Positions 8,408 to 16,395 of a DNA stretch of 64,000 nt are shown in pieces. Made by a program: the position numbers and the translations under genes. Under the pieces are notes generated by a model. That model saw nothing but the letters and a program-made list of their open reading frames with translations. It searched no databases and was not told where the DNA came from. The DNA is from Paenibacillus oleatilyticus (GTDB lineage Bacteria; Bacillota; Bacilli; Paenibacillales; NBRC-103111), in the NCBI RefSeq assembly GCF_018998565.1, contig NZ_JAHNZO010000010.1, positions 176,541 to 240,540 on the forward strand. The letters run 5' to 3'. The stretch's first letter is position 1; each line of letters starts with the position of its first letter.

Positions 8408-8456
8408 TTAAGCTTTGAAGTTGATGAATAAAGCTGGCCAAAGGGGGTCATAAAAA

Positions 8457-8693
8457 ATGGTAGAATGTCCGCACTGCGCGAAGCCTACGGCATTTCAAAG
8501 GCACTGTTCCCATTGTGGAACAATTATACAGCATACGGTCGAAGAGAAGTTCGAGCTGCTTAGCGAAGCTGTCGAGAAGGCACTCAAGAAAGAACGCCAA
8601 AAGCGAAAAAAGAAGAGGCGGATCAAACTGCTTATTGCCGCGGTCGTCATTTTGCTGGCCGTTTATGTAGGGGTAAAAAGCGTCGGATCCTAA
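8457..8693 (+). CDS. Zinc-ribbon single-pass membrane protein
   Basis: 78 aa. CPHC at residues 4-7 and CSHC at 17-20 form a short zinc ribbon, followed by a charged, probably coiled helix (EEKFELLSEAVEKALKKERQKRKKKRR) and one C-terminal membrane helix (LLIAAVVILLAVYVGV). The positive stretch before the helix places the ribbon in the cytoplasm. It starts a run of four closely spaced genes with the Thg1-like enzyme. Its role is unknown; it could tether a partner to the membrane. Confidence 0.7.
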   Translation: MVECPHCAKPTAFQRHCSHCGTIIQHTVEEKFELLSEAVEKALKKERQKRKKKRRIKLLIAAVVILLAVYVGVKSVGS

Positions 8694-8714
8694 AACATGA
8701 GAAGGGGGCAAGCC

Positions 8715-9452
8715 ATGAAAAAAGATGAGTTTGGAAACCGGATGAAGGAGTATGAGCATGCGTTCCGACACAGTCTACCGCGCCGTCTCCCGATTATTAT
8801 CAGAATCGACGGGTGTCATTTTCATTCTTTCACCCGAGGCATGATGAAGCCCTTTGACGAGACATTGACCCACGCTTTGTGGGAAACGTGCAAATACCTT
8901 GCACAAAATATTATGGGATGTAAAATTATTTATCATCAAAGTGACGAAATTTCCTTATTGCTCACCAATTATGATAAGTTAACGACCCGGTCATGGTTTG
9001 AAAACAATATCCAAAAGATCGTTTCCGTATCCGCCTCCATGGCGACGGCCAAGTTTAACGAAGAGATGCGAAAGATCGATCCGGATAAGCCTCTGGCGAC
9101 CTTCGACAGCAGGGCTTGGGTGCTTCCGCACGATGAAGTGACCAATTATTTTGTGTGGAGACAGCAGGACGCCACGAAAAACAGCATATCGATGGTCGCC
9201 CAGGCCAACTTTCCGCATAAGGAACTGCAAGGACTCGATGGAAAGCAGCTTCAAGACAAGCTTTTCCTGGAGAGAGGCATCAATTGGAACGATCTGCCCG
9301 TATGGCAGAAGCGCGGAGCATGTATCACCAAGCAGCAGTATTATAAAGGCGAAGCTTTAAGAAGCAAATGGGATGTGGACCACGAGACGCCGATCTTTTC
9401 GCAGCACAGGGAATACGTGAATCAGTATGTTTATTTGGATAAGGGGGAGTAG
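8715..9452 (+). CDS. Thg1-like 3'-5' RNA polymerase
   Basis: 245 aa from the ATG at 8715, with AAGGGGG upstream; an ATG 18 bases earlier lacks a site. RIDGCHFHSFTRG and YHQSDEISLLL are the two metal-binding motifs of the Thg1 palm domain, followed by the conserved SRAWVLPHDEVTNYFVWRQ segment (Asp, Asn, Tyr, Trp, Arg). Bacterial Thg1-like proteins add nucleotides in the 3'-5' direction to repair truncated tRNA 5' ends, rather than adding G-1 to tRNA-His. The gene is followed, three bases after its stop, by a P-loop kinase and then an HD hydrolase, which suggests an RNA-repair operon. Confidence 0.9.
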   Translation: MKKDEFGNRMKEYEHAFRHSLPRRLPIIIRIDGCHFHSFTRGMMKPFDETLTHALWETCKYLAQNIMGCKIIYHQSDEISLLLTNYDKLTTRSWFENNIQKIVSVSASMATAKFNEEMRKIDPDKPLATFDSRAWVLPHDEVTNYFVWRQQDATKNSISMVAQANFPHKELQGLDGKQLQDKLFLERGINWNDLPVWQKRGACITKQQYYKGEALRSKWDVDHETPIFSQHREYVNQYVYLDKGE

Positions 9453-9454
9453 GC

Positions 9455-9889
9455 TTGGAGTGTGTCCTGTTCATTGGCATTCAGGCTTCCGGCAAATCGA
9501 CCTTCTACAAAGAAAAGTTTTTTAATACGCACATCCGAATTAACTTGGATATGCTGAAAACCAGACACCGAGAAGACATCTACGTGGCCGCCTCCATCGA
9601 AGCGAAGCAGCCGTTCGTCGTCGATAATACGAATCCTACCGCCGAGGATCGAAAAAAATATATTGAGGCCGCGAAGCGGGGAAGGTTCAAGGTAACCGGC
9701 TATTATTTCGAGCCGGATTTTGCGGAATCCATGAAGCGCAATGAACTGAGGGCAGGGACCGAAAAGATTCCGGAAGTCGGCATAAAAAGCGTACTTAAGA
9801 AATTGACTCCGCCCGACGCCGATGAAGGATTCGACGAATTGTATAAAGTGATCTCGCAGAACGGCAAGTTTATCGTATCAGAGCTATAG
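9455..9889 (+). CDS. P-loop polynucleotide-kinase-like protein
   Basis: 144 aa from a TTG start; AAGGGGGAG lies five bases before it and the P-loop begins only about seven residues in, so no later start would serve. GIQASGKST is the Walker A motif. VVDNTNPTAEDRKKYIEAAKRGRFKVTGYYFE matches the core of the PNKP kinase domain (strand-Asp-Asn-Thr-Asn-Pro). The C terminus carries the lid arginines (SMKRNELRAG). It probably phosphorylates nucleic-acid 5'-OH ends, which would prepare substrate for the Thg1-like enzyme. Cytoplasmic. The substrate is inferred from context and family, not shown. Confidence 0.75.
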   Translation: MECVLFIGIQASGKSTFYKEKFFNTHIRINLDMLKTRHREDIYVAASIEAKQPFVVDNTNPTAEDRKKYIEAAKRGRFKVTGYYFEPDFAESMKRNELRAGTEKIPEVGIKSVLKKLTPPDADEGFDELYKVISQNGKFIVSEL

Positions 9890-9910
9890 CCCCGTAAAGG
9901 AGAATGCGAC

Positions 9911-10339
9911 ATGTCGGATTTAACCAAAGCGATCCTTATCGCTACAGCCGCTCATCAAGCTCAGTTGGATAAGGGCAACCAGCCTTACATTCTTCATCCG
10001 TTACGTTTGATGCTGCAAGCGCCGGATAACGACTCAAGAATCGTTGCCGTTCTGCACGACGTCATCGAGGATACGGACGTGACGATTGAAGCCCTCAGGC
10101 AAGAAGGCTTTGCGGAGCATCTTCTGGAGGCTCTCGATTGTCTCACACGCAAAGACAACGAGACCTATGAGGAATTCCTTCAGCGAATCAAGCCCAATGC
10201 TTTGGCTAGAGTTGTCAAACTCTTGGATCTGGAAGACAACCGGGATGTCCGAAGAATAAAAAGCCTTTCGGAAAAAGATTTCGAGCGCCTGCAAAGGTAC
10301 GAGAAAGCCGTAAATTATCTGCTTGCCAAAAGCCCGTAA
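9911..10339 (+). CDS. HD-domain hydrolase of the (p)ppGpp hydrolase/MESH1 type
   Basis: 142 aa, with AAAGGAG before the ATG. Metal ligands are seen in order: His in YILHP, His-Asp in VLHDVIEDTD, and Asp in VVKLLDLEDN. This is the pattern of the stand-alone SpoT/MESH1 hydrolase domain. Such enzymes cleave (p)ppGpp or other nucleotides. The synthetase and TGS parts of Rel proteins are absent. It is the last gene of the Thg1-like operon, so a role in trimming RNA or nucleotide ends is an alternative to stringent-response signalling. Confidence 0.75.
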   Translation: MSDLTKAILIATAAHQAQLDKGNQPYILHPLRLMLQAPDNDSRIVAVLHDVIEDTDVTIEALRQEGFAEHLLEALDCLTRKDNETYEEFLQRIKPNALARVVKLLDLEDNRDVRRIKSLSEKDFERLQRYEKAVNYLLAKSP

Positions 10340-10343
10340 CTCC

Positions 10344-10724
10344 TTAATTTACCGTAATTTTTCGTAACGCCGTTAACGTTCGCAGTCCCGCATGCAGATG
10401 TCTTTTTTCGGACTCGTTCATCATAAATTTCACGCCGTAATGATAGAGCGCGTTCGTAGATTGCAGCTGCCAGCGAAGCGAACCGTTGAGTTTCAAAAGC
10501 TCTTCTTGCAGCTGCACATGCAGAATGATCTGCAGCTTGTTGCTGGCCGCGTTCAAATTTAAAGGAGTCACGATTTTACACCCCGAGTTGCTGATATCCA
10601 TCAAGGTTGCTTTGACTGGTGTGCTCGACGTTGAATTGCCGTTAATATTCGTAACTTCGAAATAGCAGACGATCGGAGAATTTAAACTATATCTAAAAGC
10701 ATCGCTTCGCTTGTTGTGATACAT
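10344..10724 (-). CDS. PilZ-domain protein
   Basis: 126 aa. The c-di-GMP binding signature appears as an Arg-rich N-terminal part (KRSDAFRYSL) and DISNSGCKI, matching the (D/N)xSxxG motif, with a closing beta barrel. The classical RxxxR is imperfect: one arginine precedes SDAFR. No other domain, so it is a single-domain adaptor that could respond to c-di-GMP. It converges with the HD gene without a clear terminator in the five-base gap. Confidence 0.75.
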   Translation of the reverse strand: MYHNKRSDAFRYSLNSPIVCYFEVTNINGNSTSSTPVKATLMDISNSGCKIVTPLNLNAASNKLQIILHVQLQEELLKLNGSLRWQLQSTNALYHYGVKFMMNESEKRHLHAGLRTLTALRKITVN

Positions 10725-10877
10725 GACGCACCGCCTTCAATAGTATTGGATTGCTGCCCCACCATTGGTATGGTTTATACATATATCGGTAATTATGATC
10801 AATTATTTAATCTTTTTATAATAACTACAAGAAAAGAATTGTTTAACGAAGGCAATCATGTTCCCTGATATGTCAAC

Positions 10878-10912
10878 TTTACAAATCTACAAAAATAGAT
10901 ATAATGATGCGT
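10878..10912 (+). promoter_or_regulatory. Leaderless promoter with overlapping operator of ArsR 1
   Basis: TTTACA (10878-10883), a 16-base spacer and TATAAT (10900-10905). The ATG of the regulator at 10913 lies just where transcription should start. ATCTA/TAGAT arms (10885-10889 and 10896-10900) sit between the boxes, a probable self-operator. Confidence 0.65.
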
Positions 10913-11224
10913 ATGGATCCTTTATTGATATATAAAGCGTTGTCTAACGAGACCCGTCGTCAAATTATGGTGTGGTTAAAAGACCCGGAGCAATATTTCG
11001 ATAAAACTCCCTATATCGAGCACGGGATCGATTTCCGCATCGGCGTGTGTGTATCGGATATTCAAGCGAAAGCGGAGCTTGCCCAATCGGTCGTGTCCAA
11101 CTATTTGTTAACGATGCAAAAAGCCGGCTTGTTGGAAGCGGAGCGGTATGGAAAGTGGACGTTTTATCGTCGGAACGAAAAGATCATTCAGCAATTTGCC
11201 GAGTATATTCGGACCGAACTTTAA
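10913..11224 (+). CDS. ArsR-family regulator 1
   Basis: 103 aa from the ATG at 10913. ATGs at 10904 and 10907 overlap or abut the -10 box and are unlikely to be transcribed. A winged helix-turn-helix is seen: LIYKALSNETRRQIMVWL, then AKAELAQSVVSNYLLTMQKAGLLEAERYGKWTFY. The insert with PEQYFDKTPYIEHG between helices 1 and 2 is shared with the second ArsR at 14411. The typical metal-binding CxC box is absent, so it probably senses an organic compound or drug. The next gene is an MFS exporter, most likely its target. It may be translated from a leaderless mRNA. Confidence 0.85.
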   Translation: MDPLLIYKALSNETRRQIMVWLKDPEQYFDKTPYIEHGIDFRIGVCVSDIQAKAELAQSVVSNYLLTMQKAGLLEAERYGKWTFYRRNEKIIQQFAEYIRTEL

Positions 11225-11264
11225 AAAAGAAAGGAGGGGCGCTCTTTTTTTATTTTTTTGCATA

Positions 11265-11290
11265 TTCATATCTATATATATGTATTTGAA
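11265..11290 (+). promoter_or_regulatory. Palindrome upstream of MFS 1
   Basis: Imperfect 26-bp palindrome between TTCA at 11265 and TGAA at 11290, 30 bases before the transporter start. It is a good candidate operator for the ArsR protein. Confidence 0.45.
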
Positions 11291-11320
11291 GATTAAACGG
11301 GAAATGGAGATTTGTGAGAA

Positions 11321-12469
11321 ATGAACAAGATCAATCCTTTGCTTATCCTAGTTCTTGCGTTAGGCGTATTCGGAATTATCACGACGGAAATGGGAATTGT
11401 CGGGGTGATGCCCCAGGTTACGCAGAAATTCAACATCTCTGCCTCGCAGGCCGGGTGGCTGGTCAGCATATTTGCTTTGGTCGTTGCAATCTCAGGCCCG
11501 TTCCTGACGCTGCTCGCCTCCGGTATGAACCGTAAATTCATTCTAATGACCGCAGTGCTTTTGTTTGCGATTTCCAATATCGTGTATGCTTTTACGACGA
11601 GATTTGACGTCATGCTCGCTTTCCGCATTATTCCGGCTATTGTTCATCCCGCTTTCTTTTCCGTTGCGCTTGTGACGGCAGCATCGCTCGTTTCTCCGGA
11701 GAAAAGCGCCCGGGCGGTCACCAAGGTTTTTGCCGGCATTACGGTCGGGTTTGCCTTCGGCGTGCCGTTGACTTCCTATCTGGCGGAGAAGGTCTCGCTG
11801 GAAGCCGCTTTCCTGTTCGGGGCTGTCGTCAGCCTCGTGGCCTTTATCGGGATTTGGGCCTGGCTTCCCTCGATGCCGGTTCAATCCAAGCTGTCCTATG
11901 GCGCTCAGCTCGGTATTTTGCGCAAGCCGGCATTGTGGCTAAATATCGCGGCAGTGACGAGTATATTCGCCGCGATGTTCTCGGTGTACAGCTACTTCGC
12001 CGAATATCTCGGGCAAGTCACCCATATGAACGGCTCCTGGATCAGCATGATGCTGATGGTCTTTGGAGTGATTATGATTCTGGGCAATTTCTTATTCGGG
12101 AACTTTTTGCAAAAGAGCGTTCTTCGAACGACCATTCTCTTTCCTGTAGTTTATATTGCCGCTTACCTGCTGATTTATTATGCAGGAGGGTATTTCATTC
12201 CCATGACCGTGATGATTCTGCTATGGGGGATCGTGCATTCCGGCGGGCTTATTGTCAGCCAAAGCTGGCTCATGACCGAGGCGCAGGCGGCTCCCGAGTT
12301 CGGCAACAGCTTGTTTGTTTCCTTCACGAATCTCGGCATAACGATCGGAGCGTCGGTCGGCGGCTGGTTTATCGGGCAGTTGGGAATCCATCAGTTGATG
12401 TGGAGCGGGATCGGGTTTGCCCTGCTGGCTTTCCTGCTCATCACCGTAAAAATAAAACGGTTTTCATAG
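11321..12469 (+). CDS. MFS transporter 1 (DHA1 type, 12 TM)
   Basis: 382 aa with twelve predicted membrane helices. The loop 2-3 signature is reduced to SGMNRKFIL. The GITVGFAFGVPLTSYL segment in TM5 is the antiporter motif C of the drug:H+ antiporter group, and the whole resembles the AraJ/YdhP-like branch. It probably exports drugs or sugars in exchange for protons. It lies 96 bases after an ArsR regulator, with a palindromic site between. The substrate is unknown. Confidence 0.85.
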   Translation: MNKINPLLILVLALGVFGIITTEMGIVGVMPQVTQKFNISASQAGWLVSIFALVVAISGPFLTLLASGMNRKFILMTAVLLFAISNIVYAFTTRFDVMLAFRIIPAIVHPAFFSVALVTAASLVSPEKSARAVTKVFAGITVGFAFGVPLTSYLAEKVSLEAAFLFGAVVSLVAFIGIWAWLPSMPVQSKLSYGAQLGILRKPALWLNIAAVTSIFAAMFSVYSYFAEYLGQVTHMNGSWISMMLMVFGVIMILGNFLFGNFLQKSVLRTTILFPVVYIAAYLLIYYAGGYFIPMTVMILLWGIVHSGGLIVSQSWLMTEAQAAPEFGNSLFVSFTNLGITIGASVGGWFIGQLGIHQLMWSGIGFALLAFLLITVKIKRFS

Positions 12470-12558
12470 CAAGTTTTTTCTTTCTTCCAGGTATGCTAAA
12501 CTTAGTAACATAAGGAATGCGACCTCTAGGACCAAACTCGGAAGAAAGGAGCTCTACG

Positions 12559-12963
12559 ATGCAAATTTCCGATTTTCTGTTCCCCAAGGACAAAGTGGCC
12601 TATATTATCTCGACCGCTACGATGCAAGAGGCTTTGAACAAGCTGGAGCAAAGCCAATACACGGCCATTCCCGTGATTGATGGGGAGGGGAAATACATTG
12701 GCACCCTCTCGGAAGGGGATCTATTCTGGAAAATGAAGAATACTCCCGGATTGAATTTTCAAAACCTGGATATAATTCAAGTTCATGAAATTAAGCGCCG
12801 TATTCATAATGAGAGCGTTTCGATCAATGCGCACCTGGACGATATGCTTCATCTGGCTGCCGATCAGAACTTCGTTCCCGTCGTAGACGACAACCGGATC
12901 TTTATCGGGATCATCCGGCGCAAAGATATCATCGAGTATTATACGAACAATATTACGGATTAA
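12559..12963 (+). CDS. CBS-pair protein, CbpB/YkuL-like
   Basis: 134 aa from the ATG at 12559 (AAAGGAGC eight bases upstream). Two CBS motifs form one Bateman module: IISTATMQEALNKLEQSQYTAIPVIDGEGKYIGTLS and SINAHLDDMLHLAADQNFVPVVDDNRIFIGIIRRKDI. Bacillus YkuL/CbpB (DarB) is a stand-alone CBS pair that binds c-di-AMP and controls the Rel protein. This protein has the same size and layout, but equivalence is inferred. Single gene, cytoplasmic. Confidence 0.8.
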   Translation: MQISDFLFPKDKVAYIISTATMQEALNKLEQSQYTAIPVIDGEGKYIGTLSEGDLFWKMKNTPGLNFQNLDIIQVHEIKRRIHNESVSINAHLDDMLHLAADQNFVPVVDDNRIFIGIIRRKDIIEYYTNNITD

Positions 12964-12974
12964 CCGTTAGGGCA

Positions 12975-13407
12975 GGCCGGGTAGAGTTCGAAGAGAACAC
13001 CGTCATTTTTTTCAAGGGAATACCCGGCTTGAGAACCTTATCGTCAAAGGCGATCTGCACGCGCAAAATATGGGAAACGAAGGAGGAGGAACGAAACGGA
13101 ATCCCGAACGTGACGCTGCAGTACAGAGGGCGTTACATCGAAGGGAAAGATACGGAGAGGCATTCTCTCGACGATACTTCTCCCGAGCCGTTTCGTCTTT
13201 TGCTGCAGCGCGGCTGGCCTGCACTGCTGACTGCCGTATCCCGGTTCGAATATTACCGCAGCTATGTTAAGCCTGAGCAAATTAGCGAGATCCTCTCCCT
13301 GCCTCTGGTAGAACCGCTCCGAAATCGTCGAAATCCTTCATCAGGCCAGCAACGGGTATGAGCATAGGGCGATGCCGAACGATGATTGTCTAAGAACGCA
13401 CTCATAA
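12975..13407 (+). pseudogene. Decayed gene of unknown family
   Basis: Coding-like sequence runs through at least two frames: GRVEFEENTVIFFKGIPGL, then NGIPNVTLQYRGRYIEGKD ... RFEYYRSYVKPEQISEIL, then after a shift near 13305, SEIVEILHQASNGYEHRA up to a stop at 13407. No start with a ribosome site and no family recognised. It could be a real unusual gene with a sequencing slip, but decay is likelier. A terminator follows. Confidence 0.35.
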
Positions 13408-13435
13408 AGAGTATTACATATTGCAATTCCGGAAG

Positions 13436-13486
13436 AGTCCCCTCGAAGTCGACACTCTTGAAAGAGTGAGCTTGGAGGGGACTTTT
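13436..13486 (+). terminator. Rho-independent terminator
   Basis: AGTCCCCTC pairs with GAGGGGACT, with an inner CACTCTT/AAGAGTG stem and a TTTTCT tail. A second hairpin inside the loop makes it unusually long. Confidence 0.7.
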
Positions 13487-13604
13487 CTATGGCGAAAAAG
13501 AGACATCTGAAAACGGGTACATTTAAATAGAGTAGATTAATAGTTAAAATATTGTAGATTAATTGAATAATATTGATATATTGGAAATATTATGATATTT
13601 TTGG

Positions 13605-13632
13605 TTTAGTATATTGTGCACATTATACTAAA
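13605..13632 (+). promoter_or_regulatory. Palindromic site before the M15-type peptidase
   Basis: TTTAGTATA and TATACTAAA, perfect nine-base arms around ten bases containing GTGCAC, end nine bases before the AAGGAG site. Either an operator or a leader hairpin that could control translation. Confidence 0.55.
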
Positions 13633-13653
13633 CTATCATTAAGGAGTGACTTT

Positions 13654-14325
13654 ATGAAAAAGCTTTTGATTTCCGCTATGGTTACACTCACCTTGATGGC
13701 GCCTACAAACATTTTTGCAGCTTCGCCCGATTCTGTTGCTTCCATTGCAGCGGCTGAAAATAGCGGCTCTGCTTGGGTTGCGAGATTCCCCGGTTCCAAA
13801 AGTGTCGATGATCTGAACGACCCGTTTAAAAGCAATGTCAAAAGATTCATAGCCGCACTACAAGAGGCAGGCATTTCGACAAGCATCGAATCTACTTATC
13901 GACCGGAAGAGCGGGCTTATTTGATGCATTGGTCTTGGAAGATTGTGAATAAAAAGGTGAGCCCGAAGGATGTGCCTGCCAAGGCCGGCGTCAATATCAA
14001 ATGGGTACACGATAATGATGATGCCAATTACAGCAAATCGATCGCCGGAGCAAGAGCAATGGTCAACGGCTACGGGATCTCGAACTTGAACGTCGCACCG
14101 GCGCTGAACTCCAACCATACCGCAAGAAACGCGATAGATCTTGGTACGTCTTGGTCGAAGTCCAGCGTTGTGATCAAGGATGCGAACGGCAAAAAAGTAA
14201 CGATCGATTCCGGCGCCAAAAATAGTACAAACGCAACATTGATTTCCGTAGCCAAAACGTATGGCCTGGTCCATTACACGCCTGTAAATGACGATAAAAA
14301 CCATTTTTCTCCTAATGGACGTTAG
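13654..14325 (+). CDS. Secreted M15-type peptidoglycan peptidase
   Basis: 223 aa from the ATG at 13654 (AAGGAGTGA upstream). A signal peptide (MKKLLISAMVTLTLMAPTNIFAA) is followed by a domain with the zinc-site pattern of M15 D-Ala-D-Ala or L-Ala-D-Glu peptidases: ESTYRPEERAYLMH, then SNHTARNAIDLG with H155 and D162, then the third ligand H217 in DKNHF. It is therefore likely a secreted cell-wall peptidase. The arginine in place of the usual glycine in the HxxGxAxD motif is unusual. A palindrome in the leader suggests dedicated regulation. Confidence 0.7.
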   Translation: MKKLLISAMVTLTLMAPTNIFAASPDSVASIAAAENSGSAWVARFPGSKSVDDLNDPFKSNVKRFIAALQEAGISTSIESTYRPEERAYLMHWSWKIVNKKVSPKDVPAKAGVNIKWVHDNDDANYSKSIAGARAMVNGYGISNLNVAPALNSNHTARNAIDLGTSWSKSSVVIKDANGKKVTIDSGAKNSTNATLISVAKTYGLVHYTPVNDDKNHFSPNGR

Positions 14326-14334
14326 GTGCAGTCG

Positions 14335-14360
14335 AGAGTCGAATTTATTCGACTCTTTTT
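14335..14360 (+). terminator. Rho-independent terminator
   Basis: AGAGTCGAA and TTCGACTCT stem with a T5 tail, ending the M15-type gene. Confidence 0.9.
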
Positions 14361-14375
14361 GTTGTATTAAAATAC

Positions 14376-14410
14376 TTGACATATCTATAATTTGCGATAT
14401 TATAATGTGT
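14376..14410 (+). promoter_or_regulatory. Leaderless promoter of ArsR 2
   Basis: TTGACA (14376-14381), a 16-base spacer and TATTAT (14398-14403); the ATG at 14411 follows after seven bases, the same geometry as in ArsR 1. ATAT-rich half-sites between the boxes resemble those before MFS 2. Confidence 0.65.
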
Positions 14411-14713
14411 ATGGAGCCGATTGAAATTTTCAAAGCACTGTCCAATGAGTCCAGGTTGCAAATTTTGCATTGGTTGAAGGATCCCGAAAAACATTTTACG
14501 CCCCATGAAGGGATTGATATGAGGAAGATCGGGGTATGTGTTAGTCAAGTCACGGAAAAGCTGAAGATGACACAGTCCACAGCTTCCCAATATTTGTCGA
14601 TACTCCAGCGGGCAGGTCTGATCACGACGGAACGGATCGGCAAGTACACGTACTTCAAAAGAAACGAGGAGACGATTCGCGAAATCGGCGCATTTTTTAA
14701 CAACGAAATCTAA
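14411..14713 (+). CDS. ArsR-family regulator 2
   Basis: 100 aa. MEPIEIFKALSNESRLQILHWLKDPEKHF ... VTEKLKMTQSTASQYLSILQRAGLITTERIGKYTYFKR is a complete winged helix-turn-helix. It is a paralogue of the ArsR at 10913, sharing the WLKDPE turn and the IGVCVS segment. No metal-binding cysteine box. There is no room for a ribosome site between the promoter and the ATG, so a leaderless message is likely. It probably represses itself and the MFS gene 140 bases downstream. Confidence 0.85.
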   Translation: MEPIEIFKALSNESRLQILHWLKDPEKHFTPHEGIDMRKIGVCVSQVTEKLKMTQSTASQYLSILQRAGLITTERIGKYTYFKRNEETIREIGAFFNNEI

Positions 14714-14766
14714 CGACAACAAAACTGAATGCTCTCCTGAGGATTCGGTTTGTTTCAAGTCTACAT

Positions 14767-14830
14767 ATCGACAAATTATAATATGTAGATTATTTATGTA
14801 TAACAAATCGACAATTTATAATATATAGAT
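14767..14830 (+). promoter_or_regulatory. Tandem 24-bp operator repeats before MFS 2
   Basis: Two copies of ATCGACAA(A/T)TTATAATAT(G/A)TAGAT at 14767-14790 and 14807-14830, 40 bp apart. Each contains a TATAAT-like box. The first lies within CTACATAT/ATATGTAG arms (14761-14788). Probably the ArsR 2 operators overlapping the promoter. Confidence 0.6.
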
Positions 14831-14855
14831 GTGAATTAAATAAGGAGTGGTGAAA

Positions 14856-16061
14856 TTGAAGGCAAGCACTTGGAAAGTTTATTTTTTGGCTATTGTCAGT
14901 TTTTTGGTAGGGACATCCGAGTATGTCATTTCAGGTATTCTGGATAAGATCTCGGATACGATGGGGATCTCGATCACTTCGGCTGGGCAGCTTGTTACTG
15001 TTTTTTCGTTTGTGTATGCGATTTGCACTCCCATCCTGATGGCCCTGACGGCAAAAATGGAGAGGCAAAAGCTGCTCGTTGCTGCGCTAGGAATCTTCGT
15101 ATTCGCCAATATTTTGTCTTTTGTTCTGCCGGGATTCGGACTTTTTGTCCTTGCACGCGTGATCATGGCTTTAGGCGCAGGAATGGTTGTTGTCACCGCC
15201 CTGGATATAGCAGCGAAAATAGCACCCGAAGGTAAACAGGCCAGTTCCATTGCAACCGTGGTAATGGGGTTCACGACGTCATTAATTATCGGTGTTCCTC
15301 TCGGACGCATGATCGCTGCGGCATACGGCTGGAAATCGGTATTCGGTTTCATCGCCATAACGGGGCTTCTGGCCATCTTTGTTCTATACAAGACGATCCC
15401 GCAAGTGAAAGGGGATGCTCCCGTACCTTTATCCAAGCAGCTTGCTCTTCTAAAAAACAAAAAAGTGGCGCTTGGACTCTCGATCACTTTCTTCTGGCTT
15501 GGAGGTTACTCTATAGCGTATACCTACATTTCTCCTTATCTTCTCAAGGTTGCCGGCTTGAATGAAGAAGTGTTGAGCGGAGTTTTATTGGCGTTCGGTG
15601 TGGCCAGCTTAATCGGCTCCAAATTTGGCGGCTACAGTACAGATAAATGGGGAGTTTCTTCCACGTTAACCGGGGGCATGCTTCTGCACATCGCGGCTCT
15701 CATTTTACTATCTGTTACCATTGCTCTAACGGATTCTTGGTTGTTCGTTGTCGCCGTACTTGTATTATGGTCATTTGCAGCGTGGTCATCCGGCCCTACG
15801 CAGCAATATAATCTGATCCGAATCGAGCCGAATTATTCGGGAGTCATGCTCGGACTCAACCAATCCACGATGCAATTATCGATGGCAGCAGGAGCGGGAA
15901 TTGGCGGTCTCGTCGTGGATCGGGTATCGTTATCATCCATTCCATGGTTCGGGACGATCGGTGTTGCGATTGCAGTTATGGCCTCGTTTTTATTATTTTC
16001 ATGGATAAGAGGGGAGGCCGGAAAAGTAAGCAAGCCGCAGAAACATGCTCTGTCGGACTGA
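14856..16061 (+). CDS. MFS transporter 2 (DHA1 type, 12 TM)
   Basis: 401 aa if started at the TTG at 14856, which lies eight bases after AAGGAG. GTG codons at 14847 and 14850 overlap or abut that site. Twelve predicted helices. VVMGFTTSLIIGVPLGRMIAAAYGWKSVF is motif C plus the TM5-6 loop of drug:H+ antiporters of the YdhP/AraJ/PbuE-like group. Controlled most likely by the ArsR gene just upstream through the tandem sites. Substrate unknown; drug or purine export are possible. Confidence 0.85.
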   Translation: MKASTWKVYFLAIVSFLVGTSEYVISGILDKISDTMGISITSAGQLVTVFSFVYAICTPILMALTAKMERQKLLVAALGIFVFANILSFVLPGFGLFVLARVIMALGAGMVVVTALDIAAKIAPEGKQASSIATVVMGFTTSLIIGVPLGRMIAAAYGWKSVFGFIAITGLLAIFVLYKTIPQVKGDAPVPLSKQLALLKNKKVALGLSITFFWLGGYSIAYTYISPYLLKVAGLNEEVLSGVLLAFGVASLIGSKFGGYSTDKWGVSSTLTGGMLLHIAALILLSVTIALTDSWLFVVAVLVLWSFAAWSSGPTQQYNLIRIEPNYSGVMLGLNQSTMQLSMAAGAGIGGLVVDRVSLSSIPWFGTIGVAIAVMASFLLFSWIRGEAGKVSKPQKHALSD

Positions 16062-16395
16062 TTCGGATGTACAGGTGCTCCCCCAATCGATCAATCGGCA
16101 AGCCAGCGGGATGTTTTCCATCTATGGTGGTGGCCGCGAGGCCATGTGGGATTAGACTGAGATAGCAAGTTATAGACTGGCGCGCCGGCAACGATGGCCG
16201 GGAAGAACGGCTGCAGTTGGCCCCTGGTTCTTCCGGCGAAGTCGGCTTTGCGGTCGGCCGAGTAGTCTAATGTAGTGTAGTGCTTAGGAAAAACAAATAA
16301 GCCCATAACCGTATTTTGGAAGCAAATTAATTTTCCAATTTATAAGGATATGGGCTCTCTTTGATTCTAAATAAGGCAGTGTAGGCTCCCGTTAC
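16062..16395. other. Structured intergenic stretch, possible mobile-element remnant
   Basis: GC-rich, no coding frame recognised. It contains several overlapping stem-loops (GGTGGCCGCGAGGCCATG; CTTCTTCCGG-type arms) and, at 16300-16356, AGCCCATA pairing with TATGGGCT around an inner TTGGAA/TTCCAA stem. The composition differs from the genes on both sides. It could be the non-coding end of a lost insertion sequence. Confidence 0.3.
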
